This document shows positions 52,980 through 61,368 of a stretch of DNA of 64,000 nt, in pieces. The position numbers were made by a program, and so were the translations under genes. Below the pieces are notes generated by a model. That model was not told the DNA's origin, made no database searches, and saw only the letters and a list, made by a program, of their open reading frames with translations. How positions within the stretch are numbered: position 1 is the first letter of the stretch; the number at the start of each line of letters is the position of its first letter. The stretch is from Pseudomonadota bacterium (GTDB taxonomy: Bacteria; Pseudomonadota; Alphaproteobacteria; Rhizobiales; Beijerinckiaceae). The stretch is taken from the NCBI GenBank assembly GCA_021781815.1, contig JAJXWB010000001.1, positions 1-64,000 of the forward strand, given 5' to 3'.

Positions 52980-53417
52980 TTGGACGCCTCCGTTCCGCCT
53001 GTGGTCATTTCCGTTCCGGCCGAAACTGCGCTGGCCGCGGCCCCAATTCCCTCGGACTGGATCATCGAGGGCAAGCCGGAGGCGAGGCGCGCCGAACTGT
53101 CCCGCAGCCCCGACGGCGCGGCCGTCACCGTCGTCTGGGAGACCAGCAAAGGCAAATTCCGCTGGTATTTCAACATCGATGAAACCGTCGACATCATCGA
53201 TGGCGAGGTGTTCGTGACAGACGACAAGGGAGCGGAACGCCGGCTCGGCGCGGGCGACGTCGCCTATTTTCCTGCGGGAACCTGGAGCGTGTGGCGCGTG
53301 CCCGACCACCTGCGCAAGATCGCGTTCATCCGTCACGGCATGGCGAAGCCGGTCGCATTTCTCGCCCGCGCCTGGGATTGGGCGGCGGCATGGTTTGCGC
53401 GACCGCCGGCCAGCTAG
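52980..53417 (+). CDS. Cupin-domain protein (cupin_3 / DUF861 type)
   Basis: This 145-residue protein has a single cupin core: TSKGKFRWYFNIDETVDIIDG and LGAGDVAYFPAGTWSVWRV. It starts at a TTG preceded by AAAGGAAG. A tail ending in WDWAAAWFARP may be amphipathic. Such proteins include ureidoglycolate-type and (S)-allantoin enzymes but most are unassigned. It is divergent from the DadA-like gene. Confidence 0.75.
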   Translation: MDASVPPVVISVPAETALAAAPIPSDWIIEGKPEARRAELSRSPDGAAVTVVWETSKGKFRWYFNIDETVDIIDGEVFVTDDKGAERRLGAGDVAYFPAGTWSVWRVPDHLRKIAFIRHGMAKPVAFLARAWDWAAAWFARPPAS

Positions 53418-53505
53418 GCGCGGACATTGGCGAGCGGCCGCATCAAGCGATGTGAGGCCTGCCGCCGCATGGACTCGCGTCAGTCCCGCATGCTACCCCG
53501 ACGCC

Positions 53506-54186
53506 ATGCGAAAAATCCGCATTCTCCCCTCCATTCTCGCTGCCGATTTCTCCGATCTCGGCGCCGACGTGCGTGCTGTCGTCGAAGCTGGCGGCGACCT
53601 CGTCCATGTCGACATCATGGACGGACATTTCGTGCCGAACATCTCGTTCGGGCCGGACGTCGTGAAGGCGATCCGCAAGTCGACCGACGCGCCGTTCGAC
53701 ACGCATCTGATGATAGCGCCGGCCGATCCCTATCTCGAAGCTTTCGCCAGGGCGGGCTCCGACATCATCACCGTTCATGCCGAAGCCGGCCCGCATCTGC
53801 ACCGCTCATTGCAGACCATCCGCGCGCTGGGCAAGAAAGCGGGCGTCTCGCTCAATCCCGGCACGTCGGAAACGGCGATCGAATGTGTGATGGACATGGT
53901 CGACCTTGTCCTCGTCATGTCGGTCAACCCCGGTTTCGGCGGCCAGAGCTTCATCCCCTCCGCGCTCGACAAGATCAGGCGGGTGAAGGCCATGATCGCG
54001 GGCCGTGACATCGCGCTGGAAGTCGACGGCGGCGTGACGGCCGCAAATGCGGGCGAAGTCGCCGCCGCTGGCGCGGATTATCTTGTCGCGGGTTCCGCAG
54101 CGTTCAAAGGCGGCCGCGCGCAATACGCCGCCAATATCGCCGCCATCCGCACAGCGGCAGAAAGCGCAATCGGAGTATTGGTTTAG
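53506..54186 (+). CDS. rpe: Ribulose-phosphate 3-epimerase
   Basis: This 226-residue TIM-barrel enzyme interconverts ribulose 5-phosphate and xylulose 5-phosphate. Motifs HVDIMDGHFVPNISFGP (metal His/Asp), HLMI, VLVMSVNPGFGGQ and VDGGVTAANA are complete. The start at 53506 matches the usual IRILPSILAADF opening; upstream codons are not conserved. It serves both the pentose phosphate pathway and, if present, the Calvin cycle. Confidence 0.95.
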   Translation: MRKIRILPSILAADFSDLGADVRAVVEAGGDLVHVDIMDGHFVPNISFGPDVVKAIRKSTDAPFDTHLMIAPADPYLEAFARAGSDIITVHAEAGPHLHRSLQTIRALGKKAGVSLNPGTSETAIECVMDMVDLVLVMSVNPGFGGQSFIPSALDKIRRVKAMIAGRDIALEVDGGVTAANAGEVAAAGADYLVAGSAAFKGGRAQYAANIAAIRTAAESAIGVLV

Positions 54187-54211
54187 ACGTTTCTTCGACC
54201 GATCGTCGGCT

Positions 54212-54295
54212 GTCGTTCCAGCGCTGGTGGGAACTCCAGCGCCAATGACGAAAGATTGATCCCCTGCCTCTGGATGCCCGCCTCAGCGGGCATGA
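54212..54295. repeat. REP-like palindromic element between rpe and purB
   Basis: The stretch opens with GTCGTTCCAGCGCTGG and contains the perfect hairpin ATGCCCGC-CTCA-GCGGGCAT at 54274-54293. The TGGATGCCCGCC...GCGGGCATGAC form is a familiar dispersed repeat in alphaproteobacterial spacers. It may also end the rpe transcript. Confidence 0.55.
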
Positions 54296-54312
54296 CAACG
54301 ACGGATGGAAAC

Positions 54313-55620
54313 ATGATCCCCCGCTATTCCCGCCCCGAAATGGTCGCCATCTGGGAACCGCAGACGCGCTTTCGCATCTGGTTCGAGATCGAGGCCTATG
54401 CTTGCGAGGCGCTCGCCGAACTCGGCGTGATCCCGAAGGAAAGCGCGAAGGCGATTTGGGCGAAAGGCAGCGCCGCTAAATTCGACGTGGACAAGATCGA
54501 CGAGATCGAGCGCGTCACCAAGCACGACGTCATCGCCTTCCTGACGCATCTGGCCGAATTCATCGGCCCGGACTCACGCTTCGTGCATCAGGGCATGACG
54601 TCGTCCGACGTGCTCGACACCTGTCTGGCCGTGCAAATGCAGCGCGCCGCCGATCTGCTGATCAAGGACGTCGACGGCCTGCTCGCCGCGCTGAAGAAGC
54701 GCGCGTTCGAACACAGGATGACGCCGACCATCGGCCGCTCGCACGGCATTCACGCCGAGCCCGTCACCTTCGGCCTCAAGCTCGCGCAAGCCTATGCGGA
54801 GTTTTCACGCGCGAAACAACGCCTGATCGTCGCGCGTGAAGAGATCTCGACCTGCGCAATTTCCGGCGCGGTCGGCACCTTCGCCAACATCGATCCGCGC
54901 GTGGAAGAATATGTCGCGAACAAACTTGGTCTCAAACCCGAGCCCGTCTCCACGCAGGTCATTCCGCGCGACCGCCACGCCATGTTCTTCGCCACGCTCG
55001 GCGTCGTCGCATCGAGCATAGAGCGGCTTGCGACCGAGATCCGCCACCTTCAGCGCACCGAGGTGCTGGAGGCGGAGGAATTCTTCTCGGAGGGCCAGAA
55101 AGGCTCGTCCGCCATGCCGCACAAGCGCAATCCCGTACTGACGGAAAACCTGACCGGCCTCGCTCGCCTCGTGCGCGGAATGGCCGTACCCGCGATGGAA
55201 AATGTCGCGCTCTGGCACGAGCGCGACATTTCGCATTCCTCAGTCGAGCGCATGATCGGCCCGGACGCGACGGTGACACTCGATTTCGCGCTCGTGCGCC
55301 TCACCTGCGTGATCGACAAGCTGCTCGTCTATCCCCGGAACATGCAGAAGAACCTCGACCGCCTCGGCGGCCTCGTCCACTCGCAGCGCGTGCTGCTGGC
55401 GCTGACGCAGAAGGGCGTCTCGCGAGAGGATTCCTACGCCTGGGTCCAGCGCAACGCCATGCCGGTCTGGCGCGGCGAAGGCGATTTCCTGACGCTACTG
55501 AAAGGGGACAAGGACGTCTCCTCGAAACTCTCCGACAAGGAGATCGAAGAACTGTTCGACCTCGGCTATCACACCAAGCATGTGGACACGATTTTCCGGC
55601 GGGTGTTCGGGGCGGTGTGA
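54313..55620 (+). CDS. purB: Adenylosuccinate lyase
   Basis: This 435-residue enzyme acts twice in purine synthesis, cleaving SAICAR and adenylosuccinate. It has the superfamily signature GQKGSSAMPHKRNP (about 262-275) with the flexible-loop serine, the TSSDVLDTCLAVQ region and the GRSHGIHAEPVTFG catalytic histidine loop. Length agrees with the alphaproteobacterial type. The ATG at 54313 gives the normal MIPRYSRPEM start. Confidence 0.96.
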   Translation: MIPRYSRPEMVAIWEPQTRFRIWFEIEAYACEALAELGVIPKESAKAIWAKGSAAKFDVDKIDEIERVTKHDVIAFLTHLAEFIGPDSRFVHQGMTSSDVLDTCLAVQMQRAADLLIKDVDGLLAALKKRAFEHRMTPTIGRSHGIHAEPVTFGLKLAQAYAEFSRAKQRLIVAREEISTCAISGAVGTFANIDPRVEEYVANKLGLKPEPVSTQVIPRDRHAMFFATLGVVASSIERLATEIRHLQRTEVLEAEEFFSEGQKGSSAMPHKRNPVLTENLTGLARLVRGMAVPAMENVALWHERDISHSSVERMIGPDATVTLDFALVRLTCVIDKLLVYPRNMQKNLDRLGGLVHSQRVLLALTQKGVSREDSYAWVQRNAMPVWRGEGDFLTLLKGDKDVSSKLSDKEIEELFDLGYHTKHVDTIFRRVFGAV

Positions 55621-55917
55621 ACCTCGAGGAATTCGGGTTCGATCGCTCGAAGCGAACTGTTCAATACTCCGGCGTGCGCGGCTTCATCTTTGCGACGCAA
55701 CGTAAACTCGGCATGAACTGGAGCGCGCAATTGCCGCGCGCCACAGCGCAGGCCCCCGTGAAGACAGGACGACGGCAAGCGTGGCTGTTACGTAAAATTT
55801 TCTCTATTCGATGATTTTTACTTAATCTATTTCCGTTATTCGTTCCCTGTCGCGGCATAAGCGCCAGGAATTTGAAGTCCGGCGACCTCTGCTCGGCCAC
55901 GGTCGTCGGGAACGTTC
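55621..55917. other. Intergenic region before the diguanylate cyclase gene
   Basis: This 297-base gap between purB and the GGDEF gene becomes AT-rich from about 55790 to 55860, as expected for a promoter. A 65-codon rightward frame overlapping the purB stop (55617-55814) has no recognisable sequence or ribosome site and is not called. No RNA gene was seen. Confidence 0.35.
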
Positions 55918-57123
55918 ATGTCGGATCGCCTGATCACACTGGAGGAAGTCGAACATCTCCTGACGGACCGTTCGAACGGCCATTCGTTTTCGCCGCAGCT
56001 CGCCGCCAAATTCGAGCAGGAAACCGGCGCGCGCCGCGCAAGACTCCTGCGCGTCTCGACGCTGCGGACTGCATTCATCTACAACGTCTTCCTGTTTGGC
56101 GACCTGTTTCTGACGCCCGATACCCTGCGTCTGGCGCTCGTCCTGCATCTTGCGGTCGTCACCCCTTACATGCTGCTTGTCGCCACGATTCTGCCGCACA
56201 TCAGCAATGCAAACCTGCGCGAGAGCCTGGGCGCATCCATCGCCGTCGCAATGGTCCTGCAGATACTTGCGATATTCTGCATGACACGATCGCCCTACGC
56301 CGCCCACTACCTCTATTTCGTACCAAGCACCGTTCTGTCGCTGAATTCCGTGCAGCGGTGGCGCACGGCGCAGGCCCATGTCGCCTCGGCTATTGTTTTT
56401 GTTCTGCTGCTTGCGGCGCTCGCATGGCGGAATGACCTTCCGGTTGAAATCGTCGCCATGCACAGCATGATCTACGTGATCTGCGTGAGCGTCACCCTGA
56501 ATTCCAACTTGTTGATCGAGCGCGAGCAACGCTGGCATTTCCTGACCACGCTGCGTGAACGGCTCCACGCCGCCGAGAGCGATGACGACGCCAACCACGA
56601 TCCGCTGACGGGGCTGGGAAACCGGCGGTATCTTGACAAGCAGGCGGGTGAACTCTGGAGCATTGGCGCGGCGGGCGACCGCTCGGTCGCCGCGATCGTC
56701 TTCGACGTCGACCACTTCAAGGCGTTCAACGACCGATATGGCCATGTGCTCGGCGATTCCTGTCTCAGGCGTGTCGCGGCCTGCGCCACTGCCGAATTGC
56801 GCAACGCCGGCGACCTCGCCTTCCGCACCGGCGGCGAAGAATTCCTTGTGCTCCTGCCGCAGACCGATCTCGACGGGGCGCTTGGCGTCGCCGAGCGCAT
56901 CCGGGCGGCGATCGCAGGCCTCGGCATCCCGCACGAAGACAGCGGTTGCGCCGACGTCGTCACCGCAAGCTTCGGCGTCGCCGTCGAGCAGGTCGGCACT
57001 TGCTCGCCTGAAGCCTTGATCGATGAGGCCGACGCCGCCCTCTATGTCGCCAAGCGCAAGGGGCGCAACCAGACTTACGCGCAGGGGGCCAAGGCCCGGG
57101 GCGGCAGGATGTCCGCCGCCTGA
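55918..57123 (+). CDS. Membrane-bound diguanylate cyclase (GGDEF)
   Basis: This 401-residue protein has an N-terminal membrane part with five to six hydrophobic segments (about 55-195), then a GGDEF domain with DPLTGLGNRRYLD, VFDVDHFKAFND and the active-site loop RTGGEEFLVLLP (near 303). No EAL domain follows. The inhibitory RxxD site is not canonical (NAGD at the expected place), so feedback control may be weak. It should make c-di-GMP in answer to an unknown membrane signal. Confidence 0.9.
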   Translation: MSDRLITLEEVEHLLTDRSNGHSFSPQLAAKFEQETGARRARLLRVSTLRTAFIYNVFLFGDLFLTPDTLRLALVLHLAVVTPYMLLVATILPHISNANLRESLGASIAVAMVLQILAIFCMTRSPYAAHYLYFVPSTVLSLNSVQRWRTAQAHVASAIVFVLLLAALAWRNDLPVEIVAMHSMIYVICVSVTLNSNLLIEREQRWHFLTTLRERLHAAESDDDANHDPLTGLGNRRYLDKQAGELWSIGAAGDRSVAAIVFDVDHFKAFNDRYGHVLGDSCLRRVAACATAELRNAGDLAFRTGGEEFLVLLPQTDLDGALGVAERIRAAIAGLGIPHEDSGCADVVTASFGVAVEQVGTCSPEALIDEADAALYVAKRKGRNQTYAQGAKARGGRMSAA

Positions 57124-57178
57124 ACGGTTTGCAACGGCGCAGGATTGGCCGACACTGGCGCCGGATGATTCGGCGCCC

Positions 57179-57793
57179 ATGAACGAAATCACACTCATCA
57201 ACCCGCCGCCCGGCGTCACCGCCGCGGATTACGCCGCGATCGAGGACGCCGTGATGGAGACCGCGCGCGGGCGCTGGTTCCTGCTCGAATACGCGCGCCG
57301 CCAGCGCGCCGCCGAGACGCAGCGCCTGGCTGACGCCGTCGATCGGCTGGAAGACGCCATCGCGAGCATGGCGCCGGGGCTGGCGGCCGCGCGCCCCCCC
57401 TCCGGGCCGGAGCCGGAACCGGAGCCTGCAAACGAGACAGCAGCCGCTGTCGCCGAAAAGCTCAGCGACATCGTCTGGACAATGCGCGAGCGTGGCGTGG
57501 GCGACCAATTCTGCGCTGAACTCGAAAAGCAGATCAGGGTCATCAGGTCGCTGCGGACGGAATTGCAGAGCACGCAGGAGACGCCGGCCTTCCTGCCGTT
57601 GGCCGGCTCGCGCCTACAGGATCCGGCGCCGCAGGCCGAGAACGCCGCCCGCGTTTTGCCGACCGCGCGCGACATCCTCGCGCTGCCGCCGCGCGTCGAG
57701 AGCGAGCCCGCGCCTGCCGTGGACCCGCGTGTCGTCGCGCTGTCACACCTGGACGCACTGCCGCTTGTCGAAAAGCTGGCGCTGTTTTGTTGA
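57179..57793 (+). CDS. Unknown coiled-coil protein
   Basis: This 204-residue protein has a helical front with DYAAIEDAVMETARGRWFLLEYARRQ, which I recall as a recurring motif in Rhizobiales proteins of unknown role, then a proline/glutamate linker and a second helical part (LSDIVWTMRERGVGDQFCAEL). No membrane segment or catalytic motif is present. Its last 51 bases overlap the 3' end of the convergent glycosyltransferase gene. Function is unknown. Confidence 0.65.
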   Translation: MNEITLINPPPGVTAADYAAIEDAVMETARGRWFLLEYARRQRAAETQRLADAVDRLEDAIASMAPGLAAARPPSGPEPEPEPANETAAAVAEKLSDIVWTMRERGVGDQFCAELEKQIRVIRSLRTELQSTQETPAFLPLAGSRLQDPAPQAENAARVLPTARDILALPPRVESEPAPAVDPRVVALSHLDALPLVEKLALFC

Positions 57794-58795
57794 TCGGGCG
57801 CCTTCACGGGCAATCCGGACGTTCTCCAGAAACTGCCGCGCGCTCGCCTCCCACGTGAAGCCGAGCGCATGCGCTCTGGCATTTTCGCGCGGAATCGAGA
57901 GCGCGGCAAGGCATGCTTCGCGCAGATCGGGCGACAGGGCGCCGGCGCCGGCGCCCACCACATCGAGCGGCCCCTGCGCCGGAAAGGCCGCAACCGGAAC
58001 GCCGCTCGCCATGGCTTCGAGCAGCACGATGCCAAACGTGTCGGTCAGGCTCGGAAAGACGAACACGTCGGCGCTCGAATAGAGCGTCGCCAGCGCTTCG
58101 CCAGTCCTCAAGCCCATGAAATGCGCGTCGGGAAAGGCTGCCTGCAACGCGCCGCGGGCGGGGCCATCGCCGACAACGACCTTCGATCCCGGCAGATCCA
58201 GCGCCAGAAAAGCCGCAAGATTTTTCTCCACCGCCAGTCGCCCCGCATAGAGGAAGACCGGCCGCGGCAGGTCGAGCGCGCTCGCGCGCGGGCGGAACAG
58301 ATCAGCGTCGACTCCGCGCGACCAGATCAGCGGTTTGCGAAATCCTCGCGAGGAAAGCTCGTCGGCGAGACGCTGCGTCGACGCCATCACGCCTGCGCCA
58401 GCGTTGTGAAACGACCGAAGCGCCGCATAGGTCCATTCCGCCGGAAGCCGTGTGCGCGCGAAGAGATATTCGGGAAAGCGCGTATGATAGCTCGTCGTGA
58501 ACGGCTCTCTCCGCCCGATGCAGATTCGTTGCGCCATGACGCCGAGCGGTCCCTCGGTCGCAATGTGGATATGATCCGCCCGGCTCGCGTCGATCCGTTT
58601 CGCGACCGCCCAGGGCGACGCCATCGCCAGCCTGATTTCGGGATAGGTCGGCAGGCCAAACGTGCGAAAGCCATCGGGCGTCAGGAACACGATCGTCGTC
58701 CCGAGCGCGCCGGCCGCTTTCGCCAGGGCTTCGAGCGAATGCACGACACCGTTGACCTGCGGACGCCACGCATCGGTGACGACGAGGATGCGCAT
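57743..58795 (-). CDS. GT4-family glycosyltransferase, candidate Agt (glycolipid synthase)
   Basis: This 350-residue glycosyltransferase has the GT-B/GT4 layout: ILVVTDAWRPQVNGVVHSLEAL at the front, FLYAGRLAVEKNLAAFL in the second Rossmann half and the SSADVFVFPSLTDTFGIVLLEAMASG donor-binding E-x7-E region. Its gene shares one base with the phosphoesterase gene before it (TGATG). This pair matches the plcP-agt pair of Agrobacterium and marine alphaproteobacteria, in which Agt adds a sugar or glucuronate to diacylglycerol under phosphate limitation. That specific role is inferred. Confidence 0.85.
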   Translation of the reverse strand: MRILVVTDAWRPQVNGVVHSLEALAKAAGALGTTIVFLTPDGFRTFGLPTYPEIRLAMASPWAVAKRIDASRADHIHIATEGPLGVMAQRICIGRREPFTTSYHTRFPEYLFARTRLPAEWTYAALRSFHNAGAGVMASTQRLADELSSRGFRKPLIWSRGVDADLFRPRASALDLPRPVFLYAGRLAVEKNLAAFLALDLPGSKVVVGDGPARGALQAAFPDAHFMGLRTGEALATLYSSADVFVFPSLTDTFGIVLLEAMASGVPVAAFPAQGPLDVVGAGAGALSPDLREACLAALSIPRENARAHALGFTWEASARQFLENVRIAREGARSTKQRQLFDKRQCVQV

Positions 58796-59595
58796 CAGGC
58801 CGCCGCAGCCTCCGCCGACGCCGCGGGGTGTTCGGCCGGCTCGGCCAGGATCGATTGCCAGCGGAGGATTTCGAATTTTCCGTCGAAATGCTCGGCAATG
58901 GCCGTGCAGCTCTCGACAAAATCGCCGGTATTGACGTAATCGACCGAACCGATCCGACGGATCGCAGCGTGATGAATGTGCCCGCATATCACGCCGTCGA
59001 CTCCCGCGCGAAACGCCTCGGCCGCGAGCGTCTCCTCGAAGTCGCCGATGAAATTGACGGCGTTCTTCACTTTCAGTTTTGCCCATGCCGACAGCGACCA
59101 GTAGCCGAATCCGAAGACGCGCCGAATCCGGTTGAACCAGGTATTGATGACGAGCGCAGCCTCGTAGGCCCAGTCGCCGAGATAGGCGAGCCAGCGCGCG
59201 TGGCGCACGACGACGTCGAACTGGTCGCCGTGGATGACGAGCAGGCGCCGTCCGTCCGCCGTCTCGTGGATGACGCGATCGACCACCTCGACGCCGCCGA
59301 AGGTCTGGCCGAAATAATCGCGTGCGAATTCGTCATGATTGCCGGGAACATAGATCATCCGCGCGCCCTTGCGCACCTTGCGCAGCAGCTTCTGGACGAC
59401 ATCGTTGTGCGCCTGCGGCCAGTACCAGCCGCTCTTGAGACGCCAGCCATCGACGATGTCGCCGACGAGATAGATTGTCTCGGCCTCGTTGTGCTTGAGG
59501 AAGTCGAGCAGAAGATCGGCCTGGGCGCCGCGCGTGCCGAGATGCACGTCGGAGAGAAACAGGCTGCGGTAGCGTCCCGGCTCTTGTCTTGTCAT
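58795..59595 (-). CDS. Metallophosphoesterase, candidate PlcP phospholipase C
   Basis: This 266-residue enzyme has the calcineurin-type metal motifs in order: LFLSDVHLG (Asp/His), LVGDIVDG, VPGNHDEFA, VIHGDQFD and CGHIHHA. It is commonly labelled UDP-2,3-diacylglucosamine diphosphatase, but Sinorhizobium PlcP (SMc00171) has this size and form and removes the headgroup from phospholipids in phosphate-starved cells. The coupled glycosyltransferase favours the PlcP reading. It is cytoplasmic or peripheral, with no signal peptide. Confidence 0.85.
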   Translation of the reverse strand: MTRQEPGRYRSLFLSDVHLGTRGAQADLLLDFLKHNEAETIYLVGDIVDGWRLKSGWYWPQAHNDVVQKLLRKVRKGARMIYVPGNHDEFARDYFGQTFGGVEVVDRVIHETADGRRLLVIHGDQFDVVVRHARWLAYLGDWAYEAALVINTWFNRIRRVFGFGYWSLSAWAKLKVKNAVNFIGDFEETLAAEAFRAGVDGVICGHIHHAAIRRIGSVDYVNTGDFVESCTAIAEHFDGKFEILRWQSILAEPAEHPAASAEAAAA

Positions 59596-59655
59596 CTGTC
59601 GAAAGCCTAATCTGGTCGCAACGGATCGGTCTGCGATCTGTCTCAACAGATTCTC

Positions 59656-59673
59656 ATTGCGGCTGCATGACAG
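59656..59673 (-). promoter_or_regulatory. Possible half Pho box upstream of the plcP-like gene
   Basis: On the minus strand CTGTCAT (59673-59667) is a perfect PhoB half-site, followed after 4 bases by CCGCAAT, which matches the second half-site poorly. It lies about 60-80 bases before the plcP-like start, in the gap shared with the divergent SDR gene. It is a weak candidate only. Confidence 0.25.
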
Positions 59674-59709
59674 CCCCGGGCGCGGCGACGACGCCGGGAA
59701 GGAAGCGCC

Positions 59710-60489
59710 ATGGATCTAGGGATTGCCGGCCGCAAGGCCATTGTCTGCGCATCGTCAAAAGGGCTCGGCAAGGGATGCGCGCGCGCGCTGGCCGAAGCGG
59801 GTTGCGAAATCGTCATGAATGGCCGCGACGCCGCCGTCCTGGAAGCCGCCGCCAGGGAGATCGCCGAGGCGACGGGAGCGAAAATCCACGCGGTCGCGTG
59901 CGATGTCGGCACGGAGGCCGGGCGCCGGGCTTTGCTCGCGGCCTGCCCTGCGCCCGACATTCTCGTCAACAATAACGGCGGCCCCCAGCCCAAGGATTTC
60001 CGGCAGATCACACGGGAGGAGATGATCGCCGGCCTCGACGCCAACTTGCTGACCCCGGTCGCCCTGGTGCAGGCGGTGATCGACGGCATGGCCGAACGAG
60101 GCTTCGGCCGCATCATAGACATCACCTCGTCCTCGGTCCGCACGCCGATCCTCGGCCTCGACCTTTCGTCGGGCGCGCGCGCCGGCCTGACAGCCTTTCT
60201 GGCGGCGGCGGCGCGCCAGTTCGTCGACCGAAACGTCACGATCAACCATATTCTGCCTGGCGTGTTCGACACCGACCGCATAGCCACTGCGACCGTACGG
60301 ATGGCGGCCATGAAAGGCGTGACGCCTGAGCAATTCCGCGCCGAGCGCGAAAAGAGCGTGCCGGCGAAACGTTTCGGCGCGCCGGATGAATTCGGCAAGC
60401 TCTGCGCCTTTCTGGCGAGCGAACACGCGGGCTATATCACTGGCCAGAGCATCCTGATCGACGGCGGCGCCTTCAACACGGTGATCTGA
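59710..60489 (+). CDS. Divergent SDR-family protein lacking the Tyr-Lys pair
   Basis: This 259-residue protein has the SDR Rossmann motif with SSKGLGKGCARALAEAG (cofactor loop), NNNGGP in place of NNAGG, DITSSSV (catalytic serine region) and a C-terminal GAFNTVI end. At the position of the catalytic YxxxK it reads LDLSSGARAGL, so both tyrosine and lysine seem replaced (by Ser and Arg). The same change occurs in a subgroup of FabG-like proteins. It may bind NAD(P) without standard dehydrogenase chemistry. Confidence 0.8.
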   Translation: MDLGIAGRKAIVCASSKGLGKGCARALAEAGCEIVMNGRDAAVLEAAAREIAEATGAKIHAVACDVGTEAGRRALLAACPAPDILVNNNGGPQPKDFRQITREEMIAGLDANLLTPVALVQAVIDGMAERGFGRIIDITSSSVRTPILGLDLSSGARAGLTAFLAAAARQFVDRNVTINHILPGVFDTDRIATATVRMAAMKGVTPEQFRAEREKSVPAKRFGAPDEFGKLCAFLASEHAGYITGQSILIDGGAFNTVI

Positions 60490-60649
60490 CGCAAGCTGAA
60501 ACACATCGCCTCAAGGTTGCCTCGACCTTCGCCTTCCCGCTCAGGAGTTCAGCCATTACGCCGATGAGCGTCGGCTGGCCGCACAGGCTCCGCCTGATGC
60601 GCGCCCGAACGCCTGCCGAAACTGTAAGTGGAATGACCTGACGGACGAT

Positions 60650-60671
60650 TTTGTTCGTTATTCCAAACAAA
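60650..60671 (+). promoter_or_regulatory. Inverted repeat upstream of the XRE-cupin gene
   Basis: TTTGTT (60650-60655) and AACAAA (60666-60671) form a perfect 6-bp inverted repeat with a 10-base spacer, about 40 bases before the start of the XRE-cupin gene in an AT-rich stretch. XRE-cupin regulators often bind such a site in their own promoter. The function is inferred. Confidence 0.45.
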
Positions 60672-60709
60672 CTCGCCTATGATCCTGAAGAAGCAGATCA
60701 AGGACTCCA

Positions 60710-61327
60710 ATGGGCGTCGAGGGGAAAGACAAGCAAAAGGCGCTCGAAGCCGGCGCGCTGGGCGTGTCCGGCCAACTCGGGCGCACGGTGCAGCGCCTGC
60801 GCAAGGCCTACAACCTTTCTCTGTCCGACCTGTCGGAACAATCCGGCGTCGCCAAGTCGATCATCAGCCAGATCGAGCGCAACGAGACCAACCCGACGTT
60901 ATCGACGATCTGGCGTCTGGCGCAGGCGCTCGACGTCTCGATCGAGCGCGTGTTGCAAGGCGCGCAGGACGAACCCTTCATCGAAAAATCCTCGCGGGGC
61001 GACACGCCCATCCTTCTGTCCGGCGACGGCAAGTGCCGGCTGGCCATCATCGGCTGGATCAAAACGGTCGAATGGCTGCAATGGTATGATTTTTCCGCCA
61101 ACCCCGGCGGCGTGCTCGAATCCGACGCTCACCAGCGCGGGTCGGTAGAATGCCTGTCCGTACTCGAAGGCGAACTTGAGGTCGAGGTCGCCGGCGTCGT
61201 CGAGACCGCGCGCGCCGGCGAGACCTTGCGCTATCGCTGCGACTGCCCGCACGTCATCCGCAACCGCACCGGAGCTCCCGCCCATGCGACGATGGTCTGC
61301 ATTCTGAAAGCAGCCGTTATGGAATGA
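60710..61327 (+). CDS. XRE-family regulator with C-terminal cupin domain
   Basis: This 205-residue regulator has an HTH of the XRE type (about 22-77: VQRLRKAYNLSLSDLSEQSGVAKSIISQIERNETNPTLSTIWRLAQAL) and a C-terminal cupin (about 120-195: SVECLSVLEGELEVEV, AGETLRYRCDCPHVIRN). Relatives (PuuR, SutR groups) control amine, sulfur or amino-acid genes by ligand binding in the cupin. The neighbours give no clear target. Likely self-regulating through the upstream inverted repeat. Confidence 0.9.
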   Translation: MGVEGKDKQKALEAGALGVSGQLGRTVQRLRKAYNLSLSDLSEQSGVAKSIISQIERNETNPTLSTIWRLAQALDVSIERVLQGAQDEPFIEKSSRGDTPILLSGDGKCRLAIIGWIKTVEWLQWYDFSANPGGVLESDAHQRGSVECLSVLEGELEVEVAGVVETARAGETLRYRCDCPHVIRNRTGAPAHATMVCILKAAVME

Positions 61328-61368
61328 GGGCGGAGAGCGCAGCAACCGATGCTGCGCGCCCGAACCGC

